Assembly: GCF_024139115.2 (NCBI RefSeq)
Contig: NC_085141.1
Span: 403,933,612-403,997,611 of the forward strand
DNA from: Armigeres subalbatus
Taxonomy: Eukaryota; Arthropoda; Insecta; Diptera; Culicidae
Direction of reading: 5' to 3'
DNA length: 64,000 nucleotides
Part shown: piece after piece, positions 10,806-22,404 of the stretch
Numbering within the stretch: position 1 is the first letter of the stretch
How the letters are laid out: every line of letters begins with the position of its first letter
Made by a program: the position numbers and the translations under genes
The notes under the pieces: generated by a model
The model's input: the letters and a program-made list of their open reading frames with translations, nothing else
Databases searched by the model: none
What the model was told of the DNA's origin: nothing

Positions 10806-11454
10806 AGAATGTCCAACTAGATACCGTGATTGGGAAGGAAATCGCCATTTATCTAGAAAAATACTTTCACTTTGTTTATTTAAAAATCTCAGAGAAAAAA
10901 CTATCTGTACAATCGAGTTATAAGAATTTCTTCATATTCACATTTCTCATTATTTTTTTGTATTTTGTAGGTTTTTGTGCTATTTGGTGATACTTTCACG
11001 AATGTCTGGTGCAGCAGTACCTGGATATACCAAGGAAACTAAATCCAATTGCGAGAAAAGTTACTCTGACCGTAAAGAACGGTTCCGAGTGCAGATTAAA
11101 ATACGAATTATTTTGTTTGTAATTCAAAACTGAATATCTCAGGCTACGAATTTTTATGATCTTCTTAAAATTAATCACGGACGACTAGCAATTCTCCAAT
11201 GTCCCAGAGGATCTTTTCAGCAATTTAATCTTTATAAGGACAACTGTACAAGGAAAACTACTGCGATGTCATGACGCCCAATCATGAATTATTTTTGTTA
11301 AAAATACAATAATCAATCAGTTTTTTTAACAGCTTTTATCGTTCAGATAGATCGACGATCATTGTTGTAGTAACTGGCCTCGGAGGCTAAAGACCTACAA
11401 CTTCTACATCATTTGTAGTTTACTCAATAATTAATGCCAACATCTTTGAGGGGT
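10806..11454. other. AT-rich unassigned DNA
   Basis: No gene or element boundary seen. Confidence 0.4.
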
Positions 11455-12728
11455 CCTGGGGTGGCATTGTGCATCTCGAATCGAATCACTCGATTCGTAC
11501 GTTTTTGCATTCGTTTCGAAAAAATTGCGGCATTATGTATTTCGTTCGACTTCATTCAGTCGCAGTACAAGATTTCGAATGGTGCTGTACTAGTTCAATC
11601 GAGTATCTTCTGTCAAACGAAATGTAAACAGAGAGAATAAGAGATAGCTGTCTCCGTGTTTAGTGTGCCGCCCGCTGGAGAGACAACCGTCAGCGCATGG
11701 CGAATGTGAGTAAACAGAGAGAAAAGAGTAATTTTATCTGCGTGTAGCATGTTGCCTGTTGGAAAGGCATCCTTCAGGGCATGAATTGGCGGTTAATTTA
11801 TAAATAAGCAAATCGTGCTCAATGACTATAAAAAGGAATATTATTTATTGAGCAGTTGCAACCGATTAAAACATTATGCCGATACAATATGTTTTGTAGA
11901 TTGAGATATTGTTACGACACAAATTATAAGTTTTATGTTTTATTGGCCCGTTTATATATTATCTAGTTCTAGAGGACAATGCATTATCCGACAATTCTAG
12001 CGCTAAATTAGCATAATGTAAACTCTTATTAGCGGAGACAATTACTGTTTACATTGTGCTAATATTGTGCTAGTATTGTCGGCTAGTGCATTGTCCGCTA
12101 GAAATAGCGTAAATGTAAACGGGCCATAAAGAAGGATTCGATAATAAATTACTTTGATGTTTCCATGTGTTTTATTTAAATGCACTTGGGTTATCTCTTG
12201 CGCGTGTTTTGTTCTTTAACTCAACTATTTTTACGTAGATTTCAGAATATACGCGTTTTTACGCAAATTTTCCCCATCGGTTATTTCGAAATCGTCAAGA
12301 AATACGTGAAAACTACAAAAAACAAATTTAGTTGAAGTCGTTTTTACGCGGATTTCGGGATAGTTAGAAATTGCATAGTGTCTGGAAACTACATATAAAA
12401 GTAGGTATAATAATGACATTATTTCCTTCAAGATACAATAATGAAACATTTATTCTCTTCCCGTAGAGTAATAATAACAAATATAATTAAAAACTTTCAG
12501 CAAGAAATGACTCTCGAACAACATTCGAAAGCGTTTTTCATTCGAGTTGAGTCGTTTTTCAGTGTGCTATCGAGTATCCATAATGCCAAAACATCTCGTT
12601 ATTCTTGTACCTTCTCGAGCATACTCGAACGATGAGTCGTTTTCGAGATCGAATCGAAAGCCGTAATACCAAACATGTTCGACTCGATAAAATTACGTTC
12701 GAATCGAGATGCGCAATGCCACCCCTGG
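11455..12728. mobile_element. 1.26-kb terminal-inverted-repeat element containing a second MITE
   Basis: GGTGGCATTGTGCATCTCGA at 11460 on pairs with its near-complement ending at 12723 (28-bp arms, about two mismatches). CCTGG flanks both ends (11455-11459 and 12724-12728) and is taken as a 5-bp duplication. Subterminal CGATTCG/TTCGAATCG words recur on both sides. No transposase ORF. Inside are a diverged duplication of about 88 bp (11625-11795) and the nested MITE at 11945-12125. Confidence 0.7.
11945..12125. mobile_element. 181-bp foldback MITE nested in the 11455-12728 element
   Basis: Left end GGCCCGTTTA and right end TAAACGGGCC are perfect complements. The pairing continues with mismatches through GGACAATGCA and CCGACAAT to AATGTAAAC in the centre. 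No coding capacity; target duplication unclear. Confidence 0.75.
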
Positions 12729-13596
12729 ATTTCTGGAGAAATTTTAAATAGAAGAGGAAACAAATAGAATAAAAAAATATTTTCTAATGCAATCTATGCG
12801 ATATGCAATTACGGAACAAAGATCATGGGACTTGTTTATAGGGGATTGTTATAATAATATAAAGTTATAAAAGTAAATAAAGTTTTATATTTATAGTTAT
12901 AAAGAATTATTTCAAATACAATCTGGTAATATGTATTAGGGTTTTATTCTGGAAATTTCTTAAGGAATTTTTATAAGTAGCAACTTTTGGAGGTTCTTCA
13001 GAAATATCACATTAAGATTGTGTGTAATAAATGACTTTCTAAGAAGCTTTTATGAGCTGTTCAAGAAATTTTTTATTAAGTACAAAAGGAAGCTATTGAA
13101 AAGGCTTTTAATATTTACAACTTAAAGCACGCGAATAATTTACTATTCTGAATGATGTCTTTACTCATGTAACAGGAACTTAGTCACATTTGAACATGAT
13201 GCAATAGTGTCCGGTACTAGGAGACATTTTTCTGAATCGTAAAATTTTTCACCAAAATTCATCGTTGAAAAACGTGTTAAAATGATCAAATATAGTTTGT
13301 ATGAATCATCAATGGTCAATAGTCATATTTTGTTTTTCCTTTTTCTATCTATTCTTCCTTTGAAGCAATATAACTCACGAAGAGGATGTCCGATTTGCGA
13401 GATTTCCTCACTAATCGATTCGTATTGGGATCAGCTGTGTTTCTATATGCAAAAGGTTAGTAAATTATAAACGAAAATTTGGGAAAATTGTCAAAATACA
13501 ATATTAGGGCGAGTTTGGAGAAAACCTAATGCGATCGCTCGAAAAATGATCTAGAGTGCGGCGTCACAATCAACGCAGAAAATTACATTTCGAACG
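12729..13596. other. AT-rich unassigned DNA
   Basis: Very AT-rich. No gene; a 62-codon frame at 13282-13470 has no support. Confidence 0.4.
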
Positions 13597-13713
13597 TTAA
13601 GGTCACTCCTGACGGAATCCAAGATTAAAAGTGCTCGCGTTTTCGGAGGCACACCACTCGATACGGAAGCAACGCACAACTGTCATTTTTATAATTTCAT
13701 GCATGCTGCGACG
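13597..13713. mobile_element. half copy of the TTAA foldback MITE (left arm)
   Basis: TTAA (13597-13600) followed by the left arm as in 6341 on, ending in the loop at GCATGCTGCGACG. The right arm is absent. Confidence 0.8.
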
Positions 13714-13805
13714 TGCATTTAACAAAAAAAAATTACCTATCCGGATTATGTTCCCATTTATACCATACTAGCAGAACGTACCCTGCGTTGCTCGGGTTTT
13801 TACGT

Positions 13806-13927
13806 TTAAGGTCACTCCTGACGGAATCCAAGATTAAAAGTACTCGCGTTTTCGGGGGCACACCACTCGATTCAGAGGCGGCGCACAACTGTCATTTTTG
13901 TTGATTTAGCTTTGCTGCGTCGCAGCA
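13806..13927. mobile_element. second half copy of the TTAA foldback MITE
   Basis: TTAA (13806-13809) followed by the same arm, but ending in the other side of the loop (GTTGATTTAGC then TGCTGCGTCGCAGCA). It directly abuts the tail of the Feilai SINE at 13928, so the SINE marks where the right arm was lost. Confidence 0.8.
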
Positions 13928-14218
13928 TCTTCTTCTTCTTCTTATTGGCATTACATCCCCACACTGGGACAGAGCCGCCTCGCAGCTTAGTGTTTATCAA
14001 GCACTTCCACAGTTATTAACTGCGAGGTTTCTAAGCCAAGTTACCATTTTTGCATTCGTATATCATGAGGCTACAACGATGATACTTTATGCCCAGGGAA
14101 GTCGAGACAATTTCCAACCGAAAACTGCCTAGACCGGCACCGGGAATCGAACCCAGCCACCCTCAGCATGGTCTTGCTTTGTAGCCGCGCGTCTTACCGC
14201 ACGGCTAAGGAGGGCCCC
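13928..14218 (-). mobile_element. Feilai-type tRNA-derived SINE, full length
   Basis: Minus-strand copy. The head lies at 14218-14130 (GGGGCCCTCCTTAGCCGTGC, A-box-like, then the B-box GGTTCGATTCCC). The body contains GACTTCCCTGGGCATAAAG and GGCGGCTCTGTCCC, and the tail is CCAATAAGAAGAAGAAGA at 13928-13950. Matches 45753-46039 over its length. Feilai is a known tRNA-related SINE of Aedes aegypti; the assignment is from recall of its box A, box B and tail layout. Confidence 0.85.
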
Positions 14219-14892
14219 TTATATTTTTTATATATTTTTAGATATTAATGTGGAAAACGGTTTTCCAAAAAAAAATACTGTTCTCATAGTAATTCTCATA
14301 CAAACTTCAAACCGCGCGTGCGTGCTTAGTCAAATTACAACCATTGGGATGTTGGATATATGGGGTCGGGAGGTAGCGAGGCTTGTTTTGGTAAACGTTT
14401 TGCCGCATGTAATGTGTAGTTTTTCCGCAAATCATGTTCGATCGCAGACCAATCCATTTATGTTTCGAACAAAATTGGCGTAACTCAAAAATGAAAATGG
14501 TTGGATACGACAATTTAAAATTTTCATTTAAAAACCCCAAATTTATTATTCCACAGTGGTGATGATGCCTTTCTCCGATTGTTATTCGACTTAGAGTGAT
14601 TAATGCATTCAATAGTTAATTGCCTATTAAATGGCGATTAATGCTTTTGAAGTGTTATTTTACAGGGATACTGCCGAAATAGTTGAATACACGCTAACTT
14701 TCACCTACTCAGTGACTGAGTAAAATTGCATTGCTCTCTCTTTCTATCCCACAGAAATATTACTCAATTCTCGTCAAAACAGTTAGAGTGTAACCTTGTT
14801 TAAAGTTGATAATCAATTTTAATATTCACCTCTTGCTAACATGAACAAGTCCAGCCTGTAGCACTTTTTCATAAACACTACTTTTTTGCTCC
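14219..14892. other. unassigned AT-rich DNA
   Basis: No gene recognised. The 101-codon minus frame at 14307-14612 has no motif. Confidence 0.4.
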
Positions 14893-14983
14893 GACCGCGG
14901 TCATTGCTCTGGTTCTATTTTGTACTTTTTGTGCGAATCACCGCACAAAAGTAGAGCGCAAGAACCAACTGCAGACGGCGGTC
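14893..14983. repeat. 91-bp imperfect hairpin
   Basis: GACCGCGGTCATTGCTCTGG at the left pairs with CGGCGGTC at 14983. GGTTCT and GTACTTTTTGTGCG pair inside, with a small loop near 14935-14942. Probably a MITE remnant; no target duplication seen. Confidence 0.55.
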
Positions 14984-15237
14984 GTAACAAAACTGTGAAA
15001 TTTTACTGGGTTGGTAAAGATTTGGAATTTTTAATGGTTTTACGTTGATAATTAATAGTTCCAATAGGCTTATAAAATTGCTGGAGAGTTGCCGATTCGA
15101 CTGATAATAAAATCTCGGAAATCCATTGAAAGATAAAGGAGCTATTAGCGTTTGAAATCTATTCTAATTTCGTGACGGTCTCGAATTTGGAAATTTCCGT
15201 TTTACACCCTGTATCAGAGTCTTCTCCTTAGACGTGG

Positions 15238-15776
15238 TTCAGTATCTCTAAAACACCAACTACACGAAAGTATAGGTTTTCCTCTTTCACGTAGGTGCAT
15301 TTTTAAAATGTTTTATCGGGGGTCATTTTTCCATACATTTTTGGGGAAGGTTAAATCGTCTATTATATGAGATTTCTATGGAGTTTGCACCAAAAATAGG
15401 GAAAAAATTAAAATTGTTCTAGATCCCCCGATTGAACATTTTAGCACAGACAACCAGACGTAACACTAAAGAAATTACCATCGACCATGACTTCAACGAT
15501 CAATTTGAATTTGATCGATTGCGCGTTTCACAACTAGAGGCGCTAGCGTCGTAATCATTCGAGTTTGACATTTCACTCCAGCGCCTTCTGGTGACAATGT
15601 CATACGAAACATTGTTTCGTGTAACATGCTCGCAAGATGGTGGTAGAGGAGATGGGCGATGGATTTTTCTGAAAAATGTCCAAACTGTTACGTCTGTTTG
15701 TCTGTGATTTTAATTTACCTACTATATGAAAGAGGAGAGCATATACTTTCGCGTGGTTGATGTTTCAGAGATACTG
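15238..15776. mobile_element. 539-bp inverted-repeat element interrupted by a MITE
   Basis: TCAGTATCTCTAAAACACCA at 15238 pairs with the complement ending at 15776. The arms are about 60 bp and include the words CGAAAGTATA and CCTCTTTCA. The centre holds the 262-bp MITE at 15445-15706. No ORF. Confidence 0.6.
15445..15706. mobile_element. 262-bp MITE, copy 1, nested
   Basis: Left end CACAGACAACCAGACGTAA and right end TTACGTCTGTTTGTCTGTG are complements with one mismatch. ATTTTAG before and ATTTTAA after may be a slightly decayed 7- to 8-bp duplication. The second half (CACTCCAGCGCCTTCTGGTG, then CATACGAAACATTGTTTCG) is repeated at 44095-44135 in copy 2. Confidence 0.75.
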
Positions 15777-16113
15777 ATTTTTGAAAATTAATATTTCCCC
15801 ATAGAGACACCGTGCTTAAAGCGGTTTACGATAGGACACAGTTGAAGTAAAAAAAACGGGGGTCACAGGATTCTGACCTTGATAACACAGTCAGTGGCGA
15901 TGGTCCTGTTTCGGTTGGACTCGTACACTCAGAAGAAAGACTTATGGGGCCACCGATATCCGTTCAAATTGACGTCGGTCTCTAAAACAATTTACGCGAT
16001 TCTCCTAGGTCTCCTTAATGGTAACGACTTGGACCCATTTTAAATTACAAATAAGACACAAAACGGATTTGAGTCGCTTGCAATCGACACCTGTTCGCCC
16101 TTTTCAGTCTGAT
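15777..16113. other. unassigned DNA
   Basis: No gene or repeat recognised. Confidence 0.4.
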
Positions 16114-16195
16114 TAACTTTTCATGAACCCAAGATGAGCCGGCCTAGGGCAGAAAATCTCGTTAATAAAGACAAATAATAATAACTTTTCATGAA
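16114..16195 (+). mobile_element. 54-bp retroelement 3' end with 14-bp target-site duplication
   Basis: TAACTTTTCATGAA occurs at 16114-16127 and 16182-16195. Between them lie 54 bases with GATGAGCCGGCCTAGGGC and a TTAATAAAGACAAATAATAA tail, similar to 8768-8827. This is the mark of an extremely 5'-truncated target-primed insertion. Confidence 0.8.
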
Positions 16196-16710
16196 ATCAA
16201 ATTATTTTCGCGTTCAATCCAAGTATTACTGCACCAGGCATTCGTGAAAGTACCAATGATCGTCAAATCCTCAAATATATAATAAGGAATTTCCTGAAAA
16301 TCGAGAAGTTTGTGTAGGTAGATAGTTTACTTCCTCTGAGAATAATAAATAAACAAAGTGAAAATAGTTGCCTAGACACGAAAGCGTCGAACACAGCTTG
16401 GCGTCGGAAGCAGTTACTGTCAGAAACATTTATAGCAGCCGCCATTATGGCGAGCGTGGAAAGCTGGATAAAAACATAACAACAGCACGGGGGCAATGGA
16501 GCCCAGTTCACTATTCCGAAGCGAAAAACACCGAAGATTTGAGTATTTTGCTAATAATTATTTTATGTAAATATTATAAAAATATGTAAATACATTTTAG
16601 TTTTATAGCATGTGGCATAAAATCAATTGTAAACTTATTGCCTTGCCTTTGCTGGAAGATCGCTGCTGTTTGTAATAGACATAAAATTGATCATACTCGT
16701 CACACTCGAC
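16196..16710. other. unassigned DNA
   Basis: No supported gene; overlapping 73- and 82-codon frames on opposite strands at 16263-16589 carry no motif. Confidence 0.4.
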
Positions 16711-16938
16711 GAAGAATTCGGGACTGATTTACGATTTGGGCGTAACTTTTTTTATAAACAAACATTGGAAGGCGAATTCCTGGAAAAACCACGGCATGCA
16801 TCCGATAGAATAGACTTTCCTTTGCCAGGTAAGGGAATTAGTATTGGAGAAAAACGCTTGCATTCTACGGAATAAACAAAACAATGTTTGTTTACAAAAT
16901 AAGTTACGCCCAAATCGCAAATCGGTCCCGAATTCCTT
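16711..16938. mobile_element. foldback MITE with arms of about 55 bp
   Basis: GAATTCGGGACTGATTTACG at 16714 pairs with the complement ending at 16935, through GATTTGGGCGTAACTT and AAACAAACATTG. The middle is unrelated non-coding DNA. No clear target duplication. Confidence 0.75.
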
Positions 16939-17305
16939 TGAAAGCGGCATTAATGCTGGGGTTTCGTTTCGTTTCGTTACGTTAGGGAAAAGTGTGTTAT
17001 CGCATACCCTTAGTTGTAGCATCCTCAAAACATTTTCGAATAACTACAAACAACAATTAAGAGCAATCATGATCAGTCGGTTCTCTGTTGCTAAGTGTTT
17101 AGAATCGTATGCAATTATTATTATTTCCAATATTCATATTTTTTTTCAGTTTTCGTGTTAAAATTCTTTGAAAAACTAATTGGTATCCAACACTCGTTTA
17201 CTACTGATTTTAAACTTAGTTGAAGCTTGCTATGAAGACGGTTAGTTCGTTAGAGGTTCGTCCATTGTTATTGTTCATTTTAATCAACTTGTCACATTTG
17301 TCTCG
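16939..17305. other. unassigned DNA
   Basis: No gene recognised. Confidence 0.4.
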
Positions 17306-17326
17306 CATGAGAAACAATGTTTTCTG
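17306..17326. repeat. 21-bp direct repeat, left member
   Basis: Identical to 21904-21924 (CATGAGAAACAATG plus TTTTCTG). The right member directly follows a (GCTCAT)n tail, so the pair may be the target-site duplication of a 4.6-kb insertion. Confidence 0.6.
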
Positions 17327-18211
17327 AGGAAAAAAAACGAAGTGTGCCTTGATTGCGATCGGTCGCAATTTTTCTGCAGCTGACAAGCGCATTATTTATT
17401 TTACTTTCTTTTTGTTCAATTATCGTTTCTGGCTTCGAATAAATCCGGATAGTTTGGCGTTTGTGGAAGCGGCCATCACCAGGGAAGTATAAGGCATGCC
17501 GTGAAGGAACGTGATGGAGAAATCTTAGTCCTCCATTCACGGTTGAGAAACCTTAGGACGAATGCTGCTCAACAATCCTGCGATTTCGAAAGGCACACGA
17601 CTCTTGAACCGTCCAGTGGATACGCCTAAAACTAAATATAGCAACTGGTAGAGCGGTGGCTTCCGTAGGTTTCCTCACTCTCGATGACCCAGGACAGGCT
17701 TGTTAAGTATCACTGTTTATTTTATTATTTTTCTTACCAAATTAGTCTTTATTTGCTCTTTCTTTTTGCTTCTACTTAATACCACAAATGTTTCACTCAA
17801 ACATGATTATTGGATAGAAATTTTCTGTCATCTGTCAAACCATTTATGTACCTATACACCCGATTCTTGTTTTTACACGGGGGATACGTTTCGGGTTAGA
17901 AACGTTTTCAGTATATAATTCGAAAATCTATGTAAATTTGAAGTTTTATGGATTCTCGACAAACCGTACAAAATGAAGAAATTTTGCAAAAAATTTGAAT
18001 GAAAATTAAAAAAAAAACAGAATCAGGTGTACTAAACAAAATTTGACTGTTTCCGAATATAATACGGGAAAGTGACATTTCTTAAAATTATAATGTTTGA
18101 GGTAGTAATTTAATGATTTGCCTGATATACATGTACAACAACCTCAGATCTTAATTCATAATTTAATATATTATCAGTTTACATCTTAGCCTTATTTACT
18201 TCGGCAATATG
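17327..18211. other. unassigned DNA inside the 21-bp repeat pair
   Basis: No ORF with recognisable motifs. If the flanking repeats are a target duplication, this would be the 5' part of the inserted element or older DNA carried with it. Confidence 0.35.
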
Positions 18212-18344
18212 TTTTTTTGCCTTTCTCGTATACAAAGTATACGTAAAGGCTATATGTTCGCTCCAAAAACGAACTTTTTATAGGAGTCCCGGAGACCCAT
18301 AGTGTTATATACCGATCGACTCAGCTCGACGAATTGAAGTGATG

Positions 18345-18457
18345 TCTGTGTGTATGTGTGTGTGTATGTGTGTGTGTATGTGTGTGTGTATGTGTGTGTG
18401 TATGTGTGTGTGTATGTGTGTGTGTATGTGTGTTGTATGTGTGTGTATGTGTGTGCG
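18345..18457. repeat. TGTGTGTATG microsatellite
   Basis: About 110 bp of TG repeat regularly broken by TATG, giving units of about 10 to 12 bp. Confidence 0.9.
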
Positions 18458-19208
18458 CAAAATAATCTCACTCATTTTTCAGGCACTTATCATGCTCGCA
18501 ACAAGTTGCATTCGACGCGGAATCTTGTCCCATTGTTTCGTATTGAAAATTGGCCCAATCGGACTATGGGCCTCGGAATTATGGCCAAAATATATTTTTT
18601 TACAACAAAAATTCTCGCTCACTTTTTAGACACTTACTCTTAGCTGATTTACTCGCAACAAGTTTCATTCAACGCAGAATCATGTCCCATTGTTTCGTAT
18701 TGAAAATTGGACAGATCGGACTATGGGTTTCGAAGTTATGGCCAAAATCCACTTTTTCACATGATAAACACGTACAAAATTCTCACTCATTTTTCAGGCA
18801 CTTATCCTTAACCGATTTGCTCGCAACAAGTTTCGTTCGACGCGAAATCCTGTCCCATTGTTTCGTATTGAAAATTGGTCGAATCGAACTATGGGATTCA
18901 AAGTAATGGCCAAAATACATTTGTTGACAAGAAAAATTCTCACTCATTTTTTAGGCACTTACTTTTAGCCGATTTGCCTGCAACAAGTTGAATCGACGCA
19001 GAATCTTGTTCCATTGTTTCGTATTGAAAATTAAACAGATCGGTATTAAACAGATACGGCCAAAGTTTTTTTTTTGCCTTTTTGCCATTCTCGTATACTA
19101 AGTATACGGTAAAGGCTATATGATCGCTCCAAAAACAAACTTTTTATAGAAGGCCCGGATACCCATAGTGTTATATACCAATCGACTCAGTTCGACGAAT
19201 TGAGGTGA

Positions 19209-19413
<205 letters not shown>

Positions 19414-19460
19414 CCCATAGTGCTATATACCGATCGACTCAGTTCGACGAATTGAGGGGA

Positions 19461-19505
<45 letters not shown>

Positions 19506-19520
19506 AAAACTGCTCAAAAA

Positions 19521-20316
19521 ATGTCACTCATTTTTCGGGCACTTATCCTCAACCGATTTGCTCGCAACAAGTTGCATTCCACGCAGAATCCTGTCCCATT
19601 GTTTCCTATTTGAAATTGGCCAGATCGGACTATGGGATCGAAAGTTATGGCCAAAATACAAATTCATACGAAAAAATCGCGTAAGAAATGTCACTCATTT
19701 TTCGGGCACTTATCCTAAACCGATTTGCTCGCATTCGACGTTGCATTCGACGCAGAATTCTGTCCCATTGTTTCCTAATTAAAATTGGCCAGATCGGACT
19801 ATGGGATCGAAAGTTATGGCCAAAATACAAATTCATACGAAAAAATCGCGTAAAAAATGTCACTCATTTTTCGGGCACTTATCCTCAACCGATTTGCTTG
19901 CAACAAGTTGCATTCGACGCAGAATCCTGTCCCATTATTTCCTATTTAAAATTGGCCAGATCGGATTATGGGATCGAAAGTTATGGCCAAAATACAAATT
20001 CATACGAAAAAATCGCGTAAAAAATGTCACTCATTTTTCGGGCACTTATTCTCAACCGATTTGCTCGCATTAAGTTGCATTCGACGCAGAATCCTGCCCC
20101 ATTGTTTCCTATTTGAAATTGGCCAGATCGGACTATGGGATCGAAAGTTATGGCCAAATAACAAATTTATACGAAAAAATTGCGTAAAAAATGTCACTCA
20201 TTTTTCGGGCACTTATCCTCAACCGATTTACTCGCAACAAGTTGCATTCGACGCAGAATCCTGTCCCATTGTTTCCTATTTGAAATTGGCCAGATCGGAC
20301 TATGGGATCGAAAATT
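19521..20316. repeat. 167-bp satellite array, five units
   Basis: Five consecutive units of 167-169 bp, each with CACTCATTTTTCGGGCACTT, CAACAAGTTGCATTCGACGC and CAGATCGGACTATGGGATCG. The last unit is truncated. Unit-to-unit identity looks above 90 percent by eye. Confidence 0.85.
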
Positions 20317-20496
20317 TTACCATTTTTGCCTTTCTCGTATACTTTTTGCCTTTCTCGTATACTAAGTATTTTATGGAAAAATCGCTAATAAAATGTCACT
20401 CATTTTTCAGGTACTTTTCCTCTGAGATTTTTCCAAACCTTTTGAACGAACGAGAAAGGCACCATCACCGCTAGGTGGATTAATCTGGGTTTTTAA

Positions 20497-21194
20497 CCTT
20501 ACATCTGATGATCTTTCTGTCTGGCCTACATACTTTACTGTGAACAATTTTTCATTTCCTTAGAAATTATGTTAGGTTAAGTTTAGTTCAGCCAGTTTTA
20601 AACTTAACTAGTTATACACGAGTTGCCGATCGAAAACATGGATGTTTAAATAATTTGCTTTTGAATAAATTTGCGAAAAAGGCATTCGGGTAGAACATTT
20701 GGAAAAAATTTCATACTATTTGAAGAATCTAAGTTTCACATTCTACCTTTTTCAGAAGATTCTTTCGATTTTTCATTGGAAATTATTTCGAGTTTCTATG
20801 AAACATTCTTTCGAATTTCTACAGGAATTTCATTCAAATTTTTATGGAGATTTAATCAAGGTTTCTACGATAAATTCATTTGAATTTTCAAGGAGAATTT
20901 TTTCTAATTTTCATGAGGAATTTTTCTGATTTTCCATCGCAGATTCTTTTGAATTTTCATGGAAAGTTTTTGCGTATTTACATTGGAATTTCTTCAGACA
21001 CTGATATATTTCCCAATTCGCGAAAAATATAGTGCCGGAATGTAGTGGATAGATATGCAGATTATTAGCGAGAATCAGAAGCTTTGCGTGGTCAATATGT
21101 GAATAGATTTAATTAAACGCAATGCTGTACTAGAAAACATGCATCAGAGATGTTTATTTAAGAGTATCAAATTTTCTGTCAGAATTGAGTGAAA
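20497..21194. other. AT-rich unassigned DNA
   Basis: 20680-20990 is a degenerate series of TTTCTA/TTTTCATGG-AAATTT words of about 26-30 bp; otherwise nothing seen. Confidence 0.4.
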
Positions 21195-21903
21195 AAAGAA
21201 GGTAATGTTTGTTTGTTGCATGAAAGACAAATGTACAGCATTCAGAGTTCACGTACAGTTGTGATTTATTTAGTAGGCAGAACGATCGGCCGGTCATCAC
21301 ATAATTTGTTCTGCTTTGTGCGGTTCGCAGAATGAACGCCCGATCATCGAAATGTTGTTCTGCTTTGTGCAGGTGAGTAAATTAATTAGAAAGGGAAGAT
21401 TCAGTTCGCGTCAGTAAGCAGAACGATCTGTCGGTCATCGAAAATGTTGTTCTGCTATGTGCGGTTAGCAGAAAGATCGGCTGGTCATCGACAATTTTGT
21501 TCTGCTTAGTGCGGTCAGTAATTAAAATAATTAGTGTTCGTTCGACTATGTTTTGAATTGATCAAACTACACGCTATACACGGCATACCGTTTACCAAAA
21601 CGAACCCTGCCACAATACCTACCCAATATATCCAACATCCCAGTGATTTCTCGTGGAAGTGCAGATGACTCGTCGGCTTCTATCAAAGCGAGTATCATGT
21701 CAACATTTTCCTAACCATTCCCTAATTGACCTGCATTCGGACACGGCCGGCGCTGGTATTGCTTATTTTTGGGTCACCAGTTCTTATACATTGAAGATGA
21801 TGTTAGTCCCAAACTTCATCTGTTGGTTCTCTGTGTAATTACAGCTGACCTGGCAATAACGGAGTAGCAACCGTGGGCGGTCAATCATGCTCATGCTCAT
21901 GCT
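21195..21903 (+). mobile_element. 3' part of a (GCTCAT)n-tailed retroelement
   Basis: Contains four diverged monomers (about 21275-21520) with GCAGAACGATCGGCC and TTGTTCTGC words. A 3' region follows whose end, with CGGAGTAGCAAC and a (GCTCAT)n tail at 21888-21906, parallels the 1,260-bp element at 53930-55189. No ORF. Likely a diverged member of the same non-autonomous family. Confidence 0.6.
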
Positions 21904-21924
21904 CATGAGAAACAATGTTTTCTG
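21904..21924. repeat. 21-bp direct repeat, right member
   Basis: Identical to 17306-17326 and placed exactly at the end of the GCTCAT tail. Confidence 0.6.
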
Positions 21925-22293
21925 TCAAATTTAATCTATAAAAAATCTTCACAGGAAGTTTTGTGTTTAGTATTTTGTTTCCAATGTCCTCCTTTCTCAA
22001 TCAAATTTCCCCCTTTTTTGCTACGATTTCGATCAATAAAAGCGTCGTTTCCGAGTATATAAAATAATCTGTAGAAATCGTAAATATTTATCGTAAGGAA
22101 GAAGAAGAGAATAGGTTGATGCGTATTTATCGTCGTGAATAAAGACATGTCAGCAATTACCTCAATCAGTGATTAAAAAAACATTTCAATTTTTTTTAAT
22201 TCCCGTTAGGCATAACATTTGGTAGTACCCACCCCTTCCCCAACCTTTTAGTGTAACAAAGTATAACGCAAGTTGGACCTCCCCACTCCTCCC
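21925..22293. other. AT-rich unassigned DNA
   Basis: No gene recognised. Confidence 0.4.
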
Positions 22294-22404
22294 ATTTATT
22301 TAGTCTACATCTAAACAGATAACACTGAATCAACAATTTAACGCCACAAAACACAGTTCGAGGCTGCATCTCTCCATCTTCTAATACTCCCCACGCTCGC
22401 CAAG

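Noticed and set aside
13928..14218. Possible minus-strand tRNA gene
   Set aside because: Again the Feilai head, followed by SINE body and tail.
18250..18643. Frames of 73-97 codons with Cys-Val-Tyr or Thr-His repeats
   Set aside because: They read through a TGTGTATG microsatellite into satellite DNA.
19645..20474. Overlapping frames up to 168 codons with repeated peptide blocks
   Set aside because: The unit is 167-169 bp, not a multiple of three, so the blocks recur in different frames; this is satellite, not a repeat protein.
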